Source of the DNA: Reyranella soli
Lineage (GTDB): Bacteria; Pseudomonadota; Alphaproteobacteria; Reyranellales; Reyranellaceae
Length of the DNA: 36,530 nucleotides
Assembly: GCF_007992495.1 (NCBI RefSeq)
Contig: NZ_BKAJ01000141.1
Location: 1-36,530, forward strand
Direction of reading: 5' to 3'
This document shows positions 8,168-16,182 of the stretch, piece by piece (position 1 is the stretch's first letter; the number at the start of each line of letters is the position of its first letter). A program made the translations under genes and the position numbers. A model generated the notes under the pieces. The model was not told the DNA's origin. It did no database searches and saw only the letters and a program-made list of their open reading frames with translations.

Positions 8168-8956
8168 GTGGCCTTCGTTTCAGCCCCAGAATTTGCACGC
8201 CATCCAATGACTGCTGTCCACAACAACGTCACGATCCCAGTAGCCGTCGTCCCGCAATATGCCTCGCAAAAGGCGAAGCCAATCCGCGTTTTGACGAACG
8301 TAGATCTAGAAGTGCAGGAGCAAGTGTTGGACTTGGGTTTCTCCGTCCAGATGGTGGACACCGCTTCGGTTTTTCGTCCTTCCGGGAGCGGTCTCGATGT
8401 CGACATTGTCGTCCTCGACCGCAGCGTCTTGGACGTGTCGAGCTTTGAAGCAATGGCCCAGTTTTCCACATCGGGTAACAACGTCCCTGTTCTCCTCATC
8501 AACGGGTCAGCGTCGCGGATGACGCCGACAGGCGAAGGCTCCGGCGCTGTCGAAGGCCCGAGCGCCGCGAACTCAATGGTCAACGCGCTGAAGCTTGCCG
8601 CAGCGTTCGCGCGCCTCAACCAGTCGGCCACAAATGAGGAAGGACTAAACTGCGGCAAGCTCCTCCTCCAGAACTCCCGTGGCTTCTGGAACGGCACAGA
8701 CCTCGCTTTGACGATCGGTGAGTACAAGATCATCGAATTGTTGAGATCCCGGCCCGGTCAGTACTTCCCCTATCGCGCCATCTATGATCGATTGCGCCAT
8801 GAAGGTTTTGTCTCTGGCCATGGGCCGAACGGTTACCGGGTCAACGTGCGCTCAGCTGTCAAGCGCATCCGCAATAAGTTCCGGGCCTTGGATCCAAGGT
8901 TCCAAGAGATCGAATGCTACAGGGCCTTCGGCTACCGCTGGCGCAAGTCGGATTGA
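8168..8956 (+). CDS. OmpR/ChvI-type winged-helix transcription regulator with atypical receiver
   Basis: A 262-residue regulator. Residues about 35-150 have the layout of a receiver domain (IRVLTNVDLE; VDIVVLDRSVLDVSSFEAM; NNVPVLLING) with an aspartate in VVLD where the phosphoacceptor is expected, but the usual N-terminal acidic pair is missing. Residues about 165-262 form a Trans_reg_C winged helix: LTIGEYKIIELLRSRPGQYF, then YRAIYDRLRHEG, NVRSAVKRIRNKFRALDP and the terminal GYRWRKSD. The recognition-helix segment resembles rhizobial ChvI-like proteins. The start could be the GTG listed or the ATG at 8207. No partner histidine kinase is visible nearby, so it may be an orphan or a phosphorylation-independent regulator. 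Confidence 0.8.
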   Translation: MAFVSAPEFARHPMTAVHNNVTIPVAVVPQYASQKAKPIRVLTNVDLEVQEQVLDLGFSVQMVDTASVFRPSGSGLDVDIVVLDRSVLDVSSFEAMAQFSTSGNNVPVLLINGSASRMTPTGEGSGAVEGPSAANSMVNALKLAAAFARLNQSATNEEGLNCGKLLLQNSRGFWNGTDLALTIGEYKIIELLRSRPGQYFPYRAIYDRLRHEGFVSGHGPNGYRVNVRSAVKRIRNKFRALDPRFQEIECYRAFGYRWRKSD

Positions 8957-9255
8957 CCGGGGAGTGGGAACGACTCGCCGCCAACCCGGCCGCTACGCCG
9001 AGTCTCTGCGAAATATAGCAAACAGAAAGCGGCGTAATCAGCCCCTCTGGGCTTCGGCCGATGGCCAAGTAGGAACCCCTTGTCATCTTGGCTTCGAATC
9101 GTCGACGAGAGTACAGCACTGAAGCTTGGCGACACAAATCAATGATCATGCGGAGCCATCGGATGCGCTAACCGTGCCGCTTGCCAGTGGTCTCAATTTG
9201 AGATCTCGCCAACAGCGCCCGCTCGCGCGGCGCTCTCTTTCCTTCGCGATCTGAG
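8957..9255. other. stretch without a supported gene
   Basis: About 300 bp between the regulator and the next small gene. No credible frame or hairpin was seen. The right edge holds the second GTAACTCTTTAG motif. Confidence 0.4.
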
Positions 9256-9267
9256 GTAACTCTTTAG
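9256..9267 (+). promoter_or_regulatory. shared motif GTAACTCTTTAG, second copy
   Basis: Identical to the copy at 8119 and preceded here by GAGG, giving GAGGTAAC, the core found in the tandem repeat at 22469. It lies 40 bp before the ATG of the small winged-helix-like gene. Confidence 0.35.
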
Positions 9268-9307
9268 ACCCGTGTACGGCGTCGGCACGACGAACTATGA
9301 CGGGGTT

Positions 9308-9595
9308 ATGGCAAGGCATCTACAAGTCAGCCACGGGGGCAAAGCTAGCCGTCACACCGACAGGGTCGATGTTGCTGCTCGTTGCCTTGTCTACAACTTT
9401 TTCGTCGCCATCAACGGGACGCCGGACGCGTCGCGGCTGTTACGTGACATTGATGAGACGGTAGAAACCTTCGCGCGAGCCGTGGAGCGCGGTTGGATTG
9501 AGGTATTCGACCGGCGACAAAAAAGCGGCGACGTCGTGCGGCTAGTCGCGCTTACTGACGAAGGACGGCGGATAGCTCGGGACAACTTTCATTAA
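9308..9595 (+). CDS. small winged-helix-like protein, paralogue of the gene at 6646
   Basis: A 95-residue protein of unknown function. After a polar N-terminus it shows VDVAARCLVYNFFVAINGTP, a helix (TVETFARAVERGWIEVFD) and a wing-like end (VVRLVALTDEGRRIAR). These motifs match the minus-strand gene at 6646 in the same order. An earlier GTG at 9272 is possible, but the ATG at 9308 lies closer to the shared domain and has GGGG upstream. A DNA-binding role is inferred from the fold pattern alone. Confidence 0.65.
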   Translation: MARHLQVSHGGKASRHTDRVDVAARCLVYNFFVAINGTPDASRLLRDIDETVETFARAVERGWIEVFDRRQKSGDVVRLVALTDEGRRIARDNFH

Positions 9596-9599
9596 GATG

Positions 9600-10010
9600 T
9601 CTCGTAATAGACGAAGAGGGACCTAGGCTAGGTAGAATCTCCTGGAAGCGACGCGCGATCGACTGAGGGTTGCCGAAGGTCCGAACGAGCATGCCCGCTG
9701 TAGAGTCGAGGTCGGTTTGGGACGGCCTGTGTGGGCCGATTGGGGGGCCAAAATGTTTGTCGAGCGCAGCTCGGATGGCCAGATCTGGCTGTATATGTGG
9801 AACAGCAGTATCCCGATCAGAAGTGGATACCGCCGTCCAACGAAAGTTTGCGGGCCTTTCTGGGCGACGCGCCGATGCGAAAGGCAGGACCTGTTTGCTC
9901 CCAGCTCCCAACCCGCCTCTGCCGAAGCCGCGCCCCCCTGAGGGTCTGGGAGCACAGATGAAACGAGCTAGCCGCGTATGCGGACAGTCCTCGACGGCAA
10001 AGGGGGACCA
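9600..10010. other. gene-poor stretch with possible decayed coding sequence
   Basis: On the plus strand one frame reads VYVEQQYPDQKWIPPSNESL and then RAFLGDAPMRKAG, which looks like real protein. It has no start and its upstream continuation (FVERSSDGQIWLY) is in another frame, so it is probably a frameshifted remnant. No family is recognised. Confidence 0.3.
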
Positions 10011-10014
10011 CAGC

Positions 10015-10320
10015 ATGGCCATGCGGTTCACCTTCGCTCTCTACGAGGACACCTAGCACGAACCGATGCCATGGAAGTGGCTCGGCGACACCGCAAAACG
10101 AGCCGGGATTCAGCACGCCGAACAGTTTAAGCGGGCCTTTGATGTCGCGGAGGCCGCAGGCTGGCTTGTCGTGCACAACGGCAACTCGGCGAAGTTGACT
10201 TTTGCGGGCATAAGGGCGATTCGCCGGTTGCTGGTCAGCGCCGAGGTTGTGCAATCAGATGTACCGTCTCTCCCGGCCCCCCTGTCATCATGCAGCACTC
10301 AGCTTGGGGCGGGAGCTTAG
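10015..10320 (+). pseudogene. small winged-helix-like gene interrupted by an amber codon
   Basis: The ATG at 10015 has a strong ribosome binding site (AAAGGGGGA, 8 nt upstream). The frame reads MAMRFTFALYEDT, meets TAG at 10054, and continues in the same frame HEPMPWKWLGDTAKRAG and on to a helix-wing pattern (AFDVAEAAGWLVVHN, KLTFAGIRAIRRLL). One base change from CAG would restore a protein of about 101 residues. The C-terminal pattern (AAGWLVVHN...LTFAGIRAIRR) resembles the RGWIEVFD...LTDEGRR pattern of the genes at 6646 and 9308, so it may belong to the same broad group. Translation could also restart at the ATG at 10066, 84 residues. Confidence 0.55.
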
Positions 10321-10640
10321 TCTCTAACAAAGCTCCCGTGGATGCGGGCATTGGGCCGGGGTTGCCTTGCACCATCGCTTAGATCGTTCGGCGCAACAGA
10401 GGTTGTGGGTGCCGGCAAGTCACACAAGGCCGCCGCCTCCGCGTCTCTTTCTTGCCTGATGATGGTCTGCAGTTCCTTGAGCCTGCCGCTGCCGGTCTGC
10501 GACGGTGTTCACCATCGAGTGTCGGCGCGGCTTGTTCGGTATCACCTCGCGCGAGAGGGCCACCCGCATCTTTCGCAGGATCCCGTGCCGACAGGCCGTG
10601 ACGAACCCGAGTTGAATAAGAGCCGTCGAAGGCTCCAATC
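10321..10640. other. decayed stretch downstream of regulator copy 2
   Basis: The minus strand continues past regulator copy 2 with GILRKMRVAL, which weakly resembles the end of a LuxR-type helix-turn-helix. I cannot support a domain. Nothing else is recognisable. Confidence 0.3.
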
Positions 10641-10654
10641 GGTGCCTCCTCATC

Positions 10655-10958
10655 CGTCACAACCGGTGCGATCGGTAGCCGAGCGGATGGCAAGGCAATC
10701 ACCGCACGAGATGCAGTCTCATGGACTAGGATTTTAAGCCCCCCCGAGAATCTTTTGAGGAGTGCCGAAAAGTACATCAGCGACACGACGATGGAATCCA
10801 CGCATCGATTTCAGACGCCTCGCAAATCTGGTAATCGCTCGATGCGCGCGCTCGAAGAGAAGAATGATCTTGGTTTTCGGCCACAGATCGCGAATGCAAC
10901 TCGCGGCAGGAGCAGCCCTCTCGCCCGGCAGAGCACCCAGGATGACGAGCTTGAGCAT
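10655..10958 (-). pseudogene. response-regulator-like gene, degenerate copy 2 (5' half deleted)
   Basis: From ATG 10958 it reads LKLVILGALPGERAAPAASC, then IRDLWPKTKIILLFERA, then goes out of frame. The remaining homology (LLKRFSGGLKILVHETASRA) is in other frames. Compared with copy 1, the DNA coding for the first 60 or so residues is missing: upstream sequence resembling copy 1 up to GCAGAGGTG joins directly to the part before VILGA. The start codon is thus a by-product of the deletion. Confidence 0.65.
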
Positions 10959-10993
10959 GTGCCCCTCACCTCTGCACCGTTAGGCTCGACGAA

Positions 10994-11007
10994 TAAGCAC
11001 ACGTTAA
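10994..11007. promoter_or_regulatory. degenerate version of the regulator inverted repeat (copy 2)
   Basis: TAAGC-N4-GTTAA on the plus strand at the position that corresponds to the perfect repeat of copy 1. One arm has lost symmetry. The surrounding 40 bp match the block upstream of copy 1 closely. Confidence 0.45.
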
Positions 11008-11009
11008 GT

Positions 11010-11670
11010 TGGCCGCATGCCAATGTCGGATTCTCGCCTCCGTCGCTCGCCCTGCAGTGCGACTTACCCAAACGCACCAGCGCGGAAGTGCGGTCAAAAA
11101 CGTACTCTCCTGGGAGCGTTTGCGAGGCTCAGTTTATGAGCCTGTCCGACCAACAGAGTCGCAGCGTCGGAGACCAAAGCCGGATCAGCCCACACAGCCC
11201 CACCATCCAGCTTTGGTCTCGCCTGTGGGTCGACCGTTCAGCGCTTCTGCTGGCGAGTCCCGCATCAACGATGAGGTGCAACTCTTCGCGTTGGTGCTGA
11301 TCCTACGAAACCAGTCATATCAACAATGGCGGCGAGCCGGATGCGGCCCCGGCCGCACCATTTGCCTCGCCCTTGACGTCGGATAACCGCTCTCCAGCAT
11401 CCGCGTAGCCGCTTGATGCGAACATCGAAAACAGCTGTCGACTTGCAATGTCAGCAGCTTCTGAAAGTCGCCAAAGAGCCATGTTCGTACGGCGGGACCC
11501 TGCGAGTGGTGTAACGGGCCAGCGAGCTTGGCGGGCCCAGTGTCATCTCGAGTGGCAAATTTGGGGATGCCAACGCCCGGCATGCTCTGCGGGTGTACTC
11601 ATTATGCATCGCCCAAGGTCACTGCCGCACCAGTAGCAGGCAGGGTATCAAATGATGCGGTCTCTTCGGA
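11010..11670. other. stretch without a supported gene
   Basis: Open frames up to about 125 codons occur on the plus strand, but the translated sequences are low-complexity or arginine/serine rich and match no family that I recognise. I saw no hairpins or repeats. Confidence 0.4.
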
Positions 11671-11922
11671 ATGGCCCGTGGGTGGCATGGCGCTTCACTT
11701 CTGGGAAATGGTAACGATGTCATCGCGCTGGTGGACAGACCCTCGATTGAGGATCGAAAGACCTCCGCTCTTGTTGCGGACTGTGGGGCACCTGCCGCCG
11801 ATGGACCGGGCAAAGCACGGTCTGCAGATCTACGGCAAGCCCCAAGGAGGAATCCGCGAGACGGGTTCGACCGGATGATCCACGACACCGCCCAGCGCGC
11901 CACTCTTGCCGAGGGCAAATGA
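11671..11922 (+). CDS. possible small gene coupled to the M23 peptidase gene
   Basis: An 83-codon frame whose stop overlaps the start of the peptidase gene as ATGA, which favours translational coupling. The sequence contains DVIALVDRPSIEDRKTSALV and the polar end FDRMIHDTAQRATLAEGK. No family is recognised. The N-terminal 12 residues look non-coding, so this could be the 3' remnant of a longer gene that was cut off. There is no clear ribosome binding site. Confidence 0.4.
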   Translation: MARGWHGASLLGNGNDVIALVDRPSIEDRKTSALVADCGAPAADGPGKARSADLRQAPRRNPRDGFDRMIHDTAQRATLAEGK

Positions 11923-13115
11923 TCAAGCAGACTTGGGCGGCGCTTGCCGCAGCTCTCTGTTGCTTTGCATCACCAGCTGACGCCGCGTCACCAGATGAGG
12001 CGCAGGTTGCCGCCGAGCGCCTGCTGGGCAGTGACTCCGAGCAGGTGCAGTGGAGCCATCTACCCTTTACCCGTAAGCTGCATGCCTGGGGTGTCGTCGT
12101 TGGATCGCTCACTGCGTCCACGGAGGCAGCGGGCGTACCTCCTGCTGCAATGACCGAGGCGCTGCGGGCGCTGGCCACGGCCATCGACCTAGAGCGCGAT
12201 GTTAAAGGCGGTGATCTTTTCTGGGTGCAGTACGAACAAGGATACACTACGGAGGGTGACTCGATCGGCGCCGGCCGCGTGCTGTGGGCCGAGCTGCGCA
12301 CCGCGGCGAAAGGCACTGTGGCCATCCATCGCTTCCGTATCGGCAAGTCCAGTGCCGAGCCGTTCTGGCTGGCGACGGGCCATAGCACTGAGCAGATGTC
12401 GGTGCGCCTGCCACTCGACCGGATCAGCATCACCTCGGGCTTCGGTCTGCGCGCCGATCCGCTCGACGAGCAGCACGCCTTGGCCATGGGACCCGTCCGC
12501 GTCACCCCATCCGCGAAGCCAAAGCCCACTAACACGGTTGGTAAGGGCCACTCGACGGCGACCGCTGAAGGCCGGGCGGTGAAGACGCGCGCCGGGGCCG
12601 GCCCGACACTGCTCGGTCGCTCAATGGGCTTGTCGCCAGTTCCATCGCGAAGCGCAGCGGCTCCGTCGGGTTCCGTAGCCCGCGCGGTCGCCCCGCGCGC
12701 AACGCTCGTCATGCATCAGGGAATCGATCTCGCCGCTGACATCGGAACGCCCATTTATGCGGCAGCCGACGGGGTGGTTACCGGCGCGGCCGCCAATGGT
12801 GGCTATGGCAACTGGATCGAGATAGAGCACGAAGAGAAGCTCTCGACCCTGTACGGCCATCTCCTATCGTTCGCGCCCGGCATCGCGCCCGGCATGCGCG
12901 TGCAGAAAAGCGACCTGATCGGCTTTGTTGGCAACACCGGCCGCTCGACCGGCCCGCACTTGCATTTCGAATTGCGGAGTAACGGCAAGCCGACCAATCC
13001 AGTCATTCATCCGTCGATGAACCCGCCACAGTTGAGTGGCGTCGATCTCGTGCGCTACCGCGAGGTTGTTGAGCGCAACCTCGCCGAGGCGCAGCGCGAA
13101 GGCAAGCCGAAATAG
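11919..13115 (+). CDS. secreted M23-family (LytM-type) peptidoglycan endopeptidase
   Basis: A 398-residue protein that probably cuts peptide crosslinks in peptidoglycan. Signal peptide at about 1-22 (ending PADA). Residues 40-165 are a beta-rich N-terminal region as in other secreted M23 enzymes. The catalytic domain begins at ITSGFGLRADP (171-181), is split by about 80 residues rich in Ser, Thr, Ala and Lys (about 183-263), and resumes with MHQGIDLAAD (H266 and D270, metal ligands), LYGHL (H314) and GPHLHFEL (H347 and H349). All expected zinc and catalytic residues are present, so it should be active. The insertion lies between the GFG-R-DP motif and HxxxD, where many relatives have a loop of only about 10 residues. 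Confidence 0.9.
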   Translation: MIKQTWAALAAALCCFASPADAASPDEAQVAAERLLGSDSEQVQWSHLPFTRKLHAWGVVVGSLTASTEAAGVPPAAMTEALRALATAIDLERDVKGGDLFWVQYEQGYTTEGDSIGAGRVLWAELRTAAKGTVAIHRFRIGKSSAEPFWLATGHSTEQMSVRLPLDRISITSGFGLRADPLDEQHALAMGPVRVTPSAKPKPTNTVGKGHSTATAEGRAVKTRAGAGPTLLGRSMGLSPVPSRSAAAPSGSVARAVAPRATLVMHQGIDLAADIGTPIYAAADGVVTGAAANGGYGNWIEIEHEEKLSTLYGHLLSFAPGIAPGMRVQKSDLIGFVGNTGRSTGPHLHFELRSNGKPTNPVIHPSMNPPQLSGVDLVRYREVVERNLAEAQREGKPK

Positions 13116-14240
13116 CCGCAGCACCAGAGCCTTCTTCAAACGCCGACATTATGGCGACGGGGCGAGCGACGGCTCGTTCACAGAAGCGGGCAACCGACGC
13201 GATCGTCGTGCACGCTTTCGGCGAATGAACCCATGCCTGTGCTCGGGAAGTACGACCCTTGCATCGTGCCCAATACGCTGTTCCTCAGTCGCCGAGTTGG
13301 TGCACGACGATACGACGGTCTCGGCGGATGCGGACTAGCCAATGTTAGCCATGTTGGGAAGACAAACACCAGCAGCCCAGCTCGCGCGATCTAAATGCCT
13401 ACGACGATTGGGATTGCGTGACGTCGCCACCTGCGGCCCGGCGCAAGGGCACTGAGCGCCATCTGTTCGTGCTGACCTAAGGGCTATGACTGCAGTAAAC
13501 CGTAATCGTCGCATTTTCAACTTCTGACAAGCTACGCCGAGGATGCAGAACAATGGACGTGGCCACTCCTCAATCAGCTCGAGTATTCCCTTCCCGCATT
13601 GGTGATCCGTTGAGCGCATTCGAGATACTTCTTCATTCTCGTGCCATCTCGCCCGACCCCGCGGTAGCTTGCTCGGTCGGGTGGTAGAATTGGTTTCACA
13701 ACTTCCAACACCTCCCGGTCGCGGTGTCGTTCCACGGTTGAATGGAGGAAACGCCAGGGTGGTCGCGATACTGCCCCGCGGGTCGGCGACGTTCTAGGGA
13801 GGCTTATCGCGCTGCCGGCCCGAGCCGTGACCTGTTCCAAGGATAGCCCAGCTGGAGCAGCCTATGATCTGGTAACGCCCTGCACTGCCGCTGCCCGACC
13901 GTGTCGGTCACATCCTAGTTCTACTTTCTCCTATGGGGGCAGCGCGCCGCTAACGTCGCCCATCGAGCATCCTTTAAGCTGCGTACAAGCAGCCGCTAGT
14001 TCTCAAAGGTCAGTGCTCATGGGTGTCCCAAGGCAAACCGGCCTCGCCCTATGAGGTACCAATTCGGACCTCGGGTGAGAATGCGGCGAGACAGCTATGA
14101 TAGTTCATGTCAAGACGCCCGCCAGCCAAGGGCGAAGAAGAGACAATCGGCGGCGCCGAGGCGAGTAACATTGCCACTCCGCAGGCCGCGAGGCTGCGTC
14201 CCTCCGACTGTTCGGGGCCGGTTATGGGTGGAGTATTGCT
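13116..14240. other. long stretch without a supported gene
   Basis: About 1.1 kb in which frames on both strands are short, start poorly and show no recognisable domain. The minus-strand frame at 13574-13840 (EVLEVVKPILPPDRASYRGV) is the most protein-like but has no known relative. The stretch is probably decayed DNA. Confidence 0.4.
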
Positions 14241-14244
14241 GGTG

Positions 14245-14433
14245 ATGAAGATTGTCGACGTCTTTGTCAAAGACACCTTAAAAGGTTCCTATCCCGTCGT
14301 CATTGAATGCCAAGGTCGTCCAGCCGAAGATGACTTCATTGACCAGGTCCGGAACGGCATGGATCGGGGTTTTTATTCGGCAGATGACATCAAAGTCGCG
14401 AAGTTTGTCGTACGTGAGGCTGGAGAGCGGTAG
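14245..14433 (+). CDS. small acidic hypothetical protein
   Basis: A 62-residue protein starting MKIVDVFVKDTLKGSYPVVI. It continues with an acidic middle (PAEDDFIDQVRNGMDRGFYS) and ends DDIKVAKFVVREAGER. The ATG at 14245 is chosen because everything upstream in frame (46 codons) reads as low-quality sequence. The compact alternation of strands and a helix suggests a small folded domain. No family assigned. The next gene begins 77 bp downstream on the same strand. Confidence 0.55.
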   Translation: MKIVDVFVKDTLKGSYPVVIECQGRPAEDDFIDQVRNGMDRGFYSADDIKVAKFVVREAGER

Positions 14434-14510
14434 CGGCTCTGAATTTGCGCTCGGTGTGGCGCAGCACGCCAGCCGTTCAATGTGCTCAGCAATGAAAATG
14501 AGGAAGACAC

Positions 14511-14795
14511 ATGCCGCGAGCAATCGAGCGCTGGTTCATTTGCAACGGCCGGTACCGCATCCATTCGGTCAAACCAGTCGGCGGTCATCCAGAGCGCATC
14601 ATCGAAATCGAGGACGTCGATGGGGGCGAGCGCCTTCATGGGTCTGGCTCGGCTTTAGGCCGGACAGCGGAACGACGGTTGACGCTAACTCTCCTATCCA
14701 ATCCGGCAGAACATTTGTGCAGAATCTCACGTCAACCAGCCATCCCGACCAAGTTCGCGGGCGGACTGGATAGTCGAATAATTCCTGGGCGATAG
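14511..14795 (+). CDS. small hypothetical protein, paralogue of the gene at 15228
   Basis: A 94-residue frame. The first 45 residues (AIERWFICNGRYRIHSVKPV, then RIIEIEDVDGGERLHGS) align with the gene at 15228, where the same motifs read RFRVHAINAVG and RIIEIEDVDTGERFHGS. GAGGAAG lies 5-6 nt before the ATG. After HGS the two proteins diverge completely, so this copy may be frameshifted in its second half and the original product nearer 70 residues. The shared core is a short beta-rich unit of unknown role. Confidence 0.55.
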   Translation: MPRAIERWFICNGRYRIHSVKPVGGHPERIIEIEDVDGGERLHGSGSALGRTAERRLTLTLLSNPAEHLCRISRQPAIPTKFAGGLDSRIIPGR

Positions 14796-14868
14796 CAGCG
14801 ATTGCCGCCGCCCCTGCCGCCGATGGCAGCGCCTGGCGGTCGAGACAAACAAATACTCCCGACGAAAG

Positions 14869-15120
14869 GTGCCGGAACCTACGCCAGTGCCATGGTGGCA
14901 AAACGAGGCAGCCATCCCTTTCGAAGTCGAAGATCAATGGCGCCGCCGAGGCACAGTATGTTGGCTAAGAGCGCCGATGCCTATCCCAGATCGCAGCTGT
15001 GGCAAATTCACTTGGTCCTTTAGCATCTTCGATCGTGATCGAATATCGGCATGGCTTCGCATGTGCGAAGTGAAGGATGAGGACCAACTCGGAGTGCAGC
15101 AAAACCCGCATATTCCGTGA
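14869..15120 (+). CDS. possible small hypothetical protein
   Basis: An 83-codon frame from a GTG, between the two paralogous small genes. It contains PWWQNEAAIPFEVEDQWRRR and FSIFDRDRISAWLRMCEVKD, with a composition typical of real protein. No family is recognised and the ribosome binding site (GAAAGG touching the GTG) is poorly spaced. Confidence 0.4.
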   Translation: MPEPTPVPWWQNEAAIPFEVEDQWRRRGTVCWLRAPMPIPDRSCGKFTWSFSIFDRDRISAWLRMCEVKDEDQLGVQQNPHIP

Positions 15121-15227
15121 ATGGCCGCCGCTGTCACCAGATGGCCACTTTCAGGCCCTTGCCTCGCGAGCAGAGGGTGTGGGACTCAGGTGGTGCGATA
15201 CACATCAGCGAAATTCGAGGATCCGTC

Positions 15228-15437
15228 ATGGCTCAAGCCATCACGTCATGGTTGATTTCCGGCGGCAGGTTCCGCGTGCATGCCATTAATGCTGTAGGCC
15301 GGCGGAGCGCCAGAATTATCGAGATCGAAGATGTCGACACAGGTGAGCGATTTCATGGCTCCGCCCGAAAGCTGCAGAGGATGTTCCTATCGCTCGGAAG
15401 TCGCAGCATTGGCGAACCGGTGACTCTGCCTCGCTGA
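15228..15437 (+). CDS. small hypothetical protein, paralogue of the gene at 14511
   Basis: A 69-residue protein: MAQAITSWLISGGRFRVHAI, then SARIIEIEDVDTGERFHGSA and a basic end. It shares about half of its positions over 45 residues with the frame at 14511. This copy is likely to be the intact one, since it ends shortly after the conserved part. GAGG lies 7 bp upstream of the ATG. Function unknown; the pattern fits a small beta-barrel or SH3-like fold, which is only a guess. Confidence 0.6.
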   Translation: MAQAITSWLISGGRFRVHAINAVGRRSARIIEIEDVDTGERFHGSARKLQRMFLSLGSRSIGEPVTLPR

Positions 15438-16174
15438 GTCGAAATCAGACAAGTATGTCGGAGCGTGTGCCGTTTCAGCTCGTCTCGCTAGGTCAGTCGT
15501 TTGGCTCTAGCAACGATGACCAATAGGCCTTTCGCTGTTCCGCCGGGCAGCCGTACGCGTGCTGCGGGCCGAAGTTTCGGCCGCCTGACGTCCCGCCGGT
15601 CGGTGCCCTATAGCTTTGCTGTGCTGCCGCGCCGCCTCTAGGAGATTGTACGAGCGGAACACCGGCGGCAATGTGAACCCGCCGCCCACATTATGAGCAG
15701 CGAAGTCGTCTAGCGGTTTCACGGGTACTTCCGCTACTCAGCTGCCGCACGCTGGGCTTTGTGCACAACGTAGCCAGTGATTCGACAATTACTCGGCGAT
15801 CTGCTGCCGATGCCACTCGCGATTTGTGCGGCTGACGCTTTCGCGTGGCGGCGAGGTCGCTCTGCATGACCCTGTGATGTATCAGGGTTCATCCCGGCCC
15901 TGCCAACTCGCCGAGTTGACGGGCGAACGGAGCAGGTAGCGGGCAACGCGCGCCATCAGGAAGCACGATGCCAGAAGTCCTCGTCGGTTTGGCCGGGCGA
16001 GCGACCGGCGTCGTCACGATATCGATGTGGAGCGCGGGACGGGCGCCGGCACCCGAGCGTGCTAAATCTGCGCCGCGGTCTTGCGCAATGAGCCCAGCCC
16101 TTGCCGCGAGGATCAGGGAACGAACGCCCATAGTGTAGGACGGGTGGCGGCCACGGGTGAAGCTACTTCGATAA
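15438..16174. other. decayed stretch left of the IS256 element
   Basis: The minus strand has three open frames of 60-110 codons (for example KPLDDFAAHNVGGGFTLPPV at 15507-15722 and MGVRSLILAARAGLIAQDRG ending at 15889). None is recognised and their starts are weak. The last would have been upstream-disrupted by the IS insertion. Confidence 0.3.
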
Positions 16175-16182
16175 TGCGTACC
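16175..16182. repeat. 8-bp target-site duplication, left copy (TGCGTACC)
   Basis: Identical to 17613-17620. Eight bases is the normal duplication length for IS256-family insertion. Confidence 0.85.

Noticed and set aside
11720..12712. A 330-codon minus-strand frame
   Set aside because: Antisense to the M23 peptidase gene, no recognisable domains, composition of a shadow frame.
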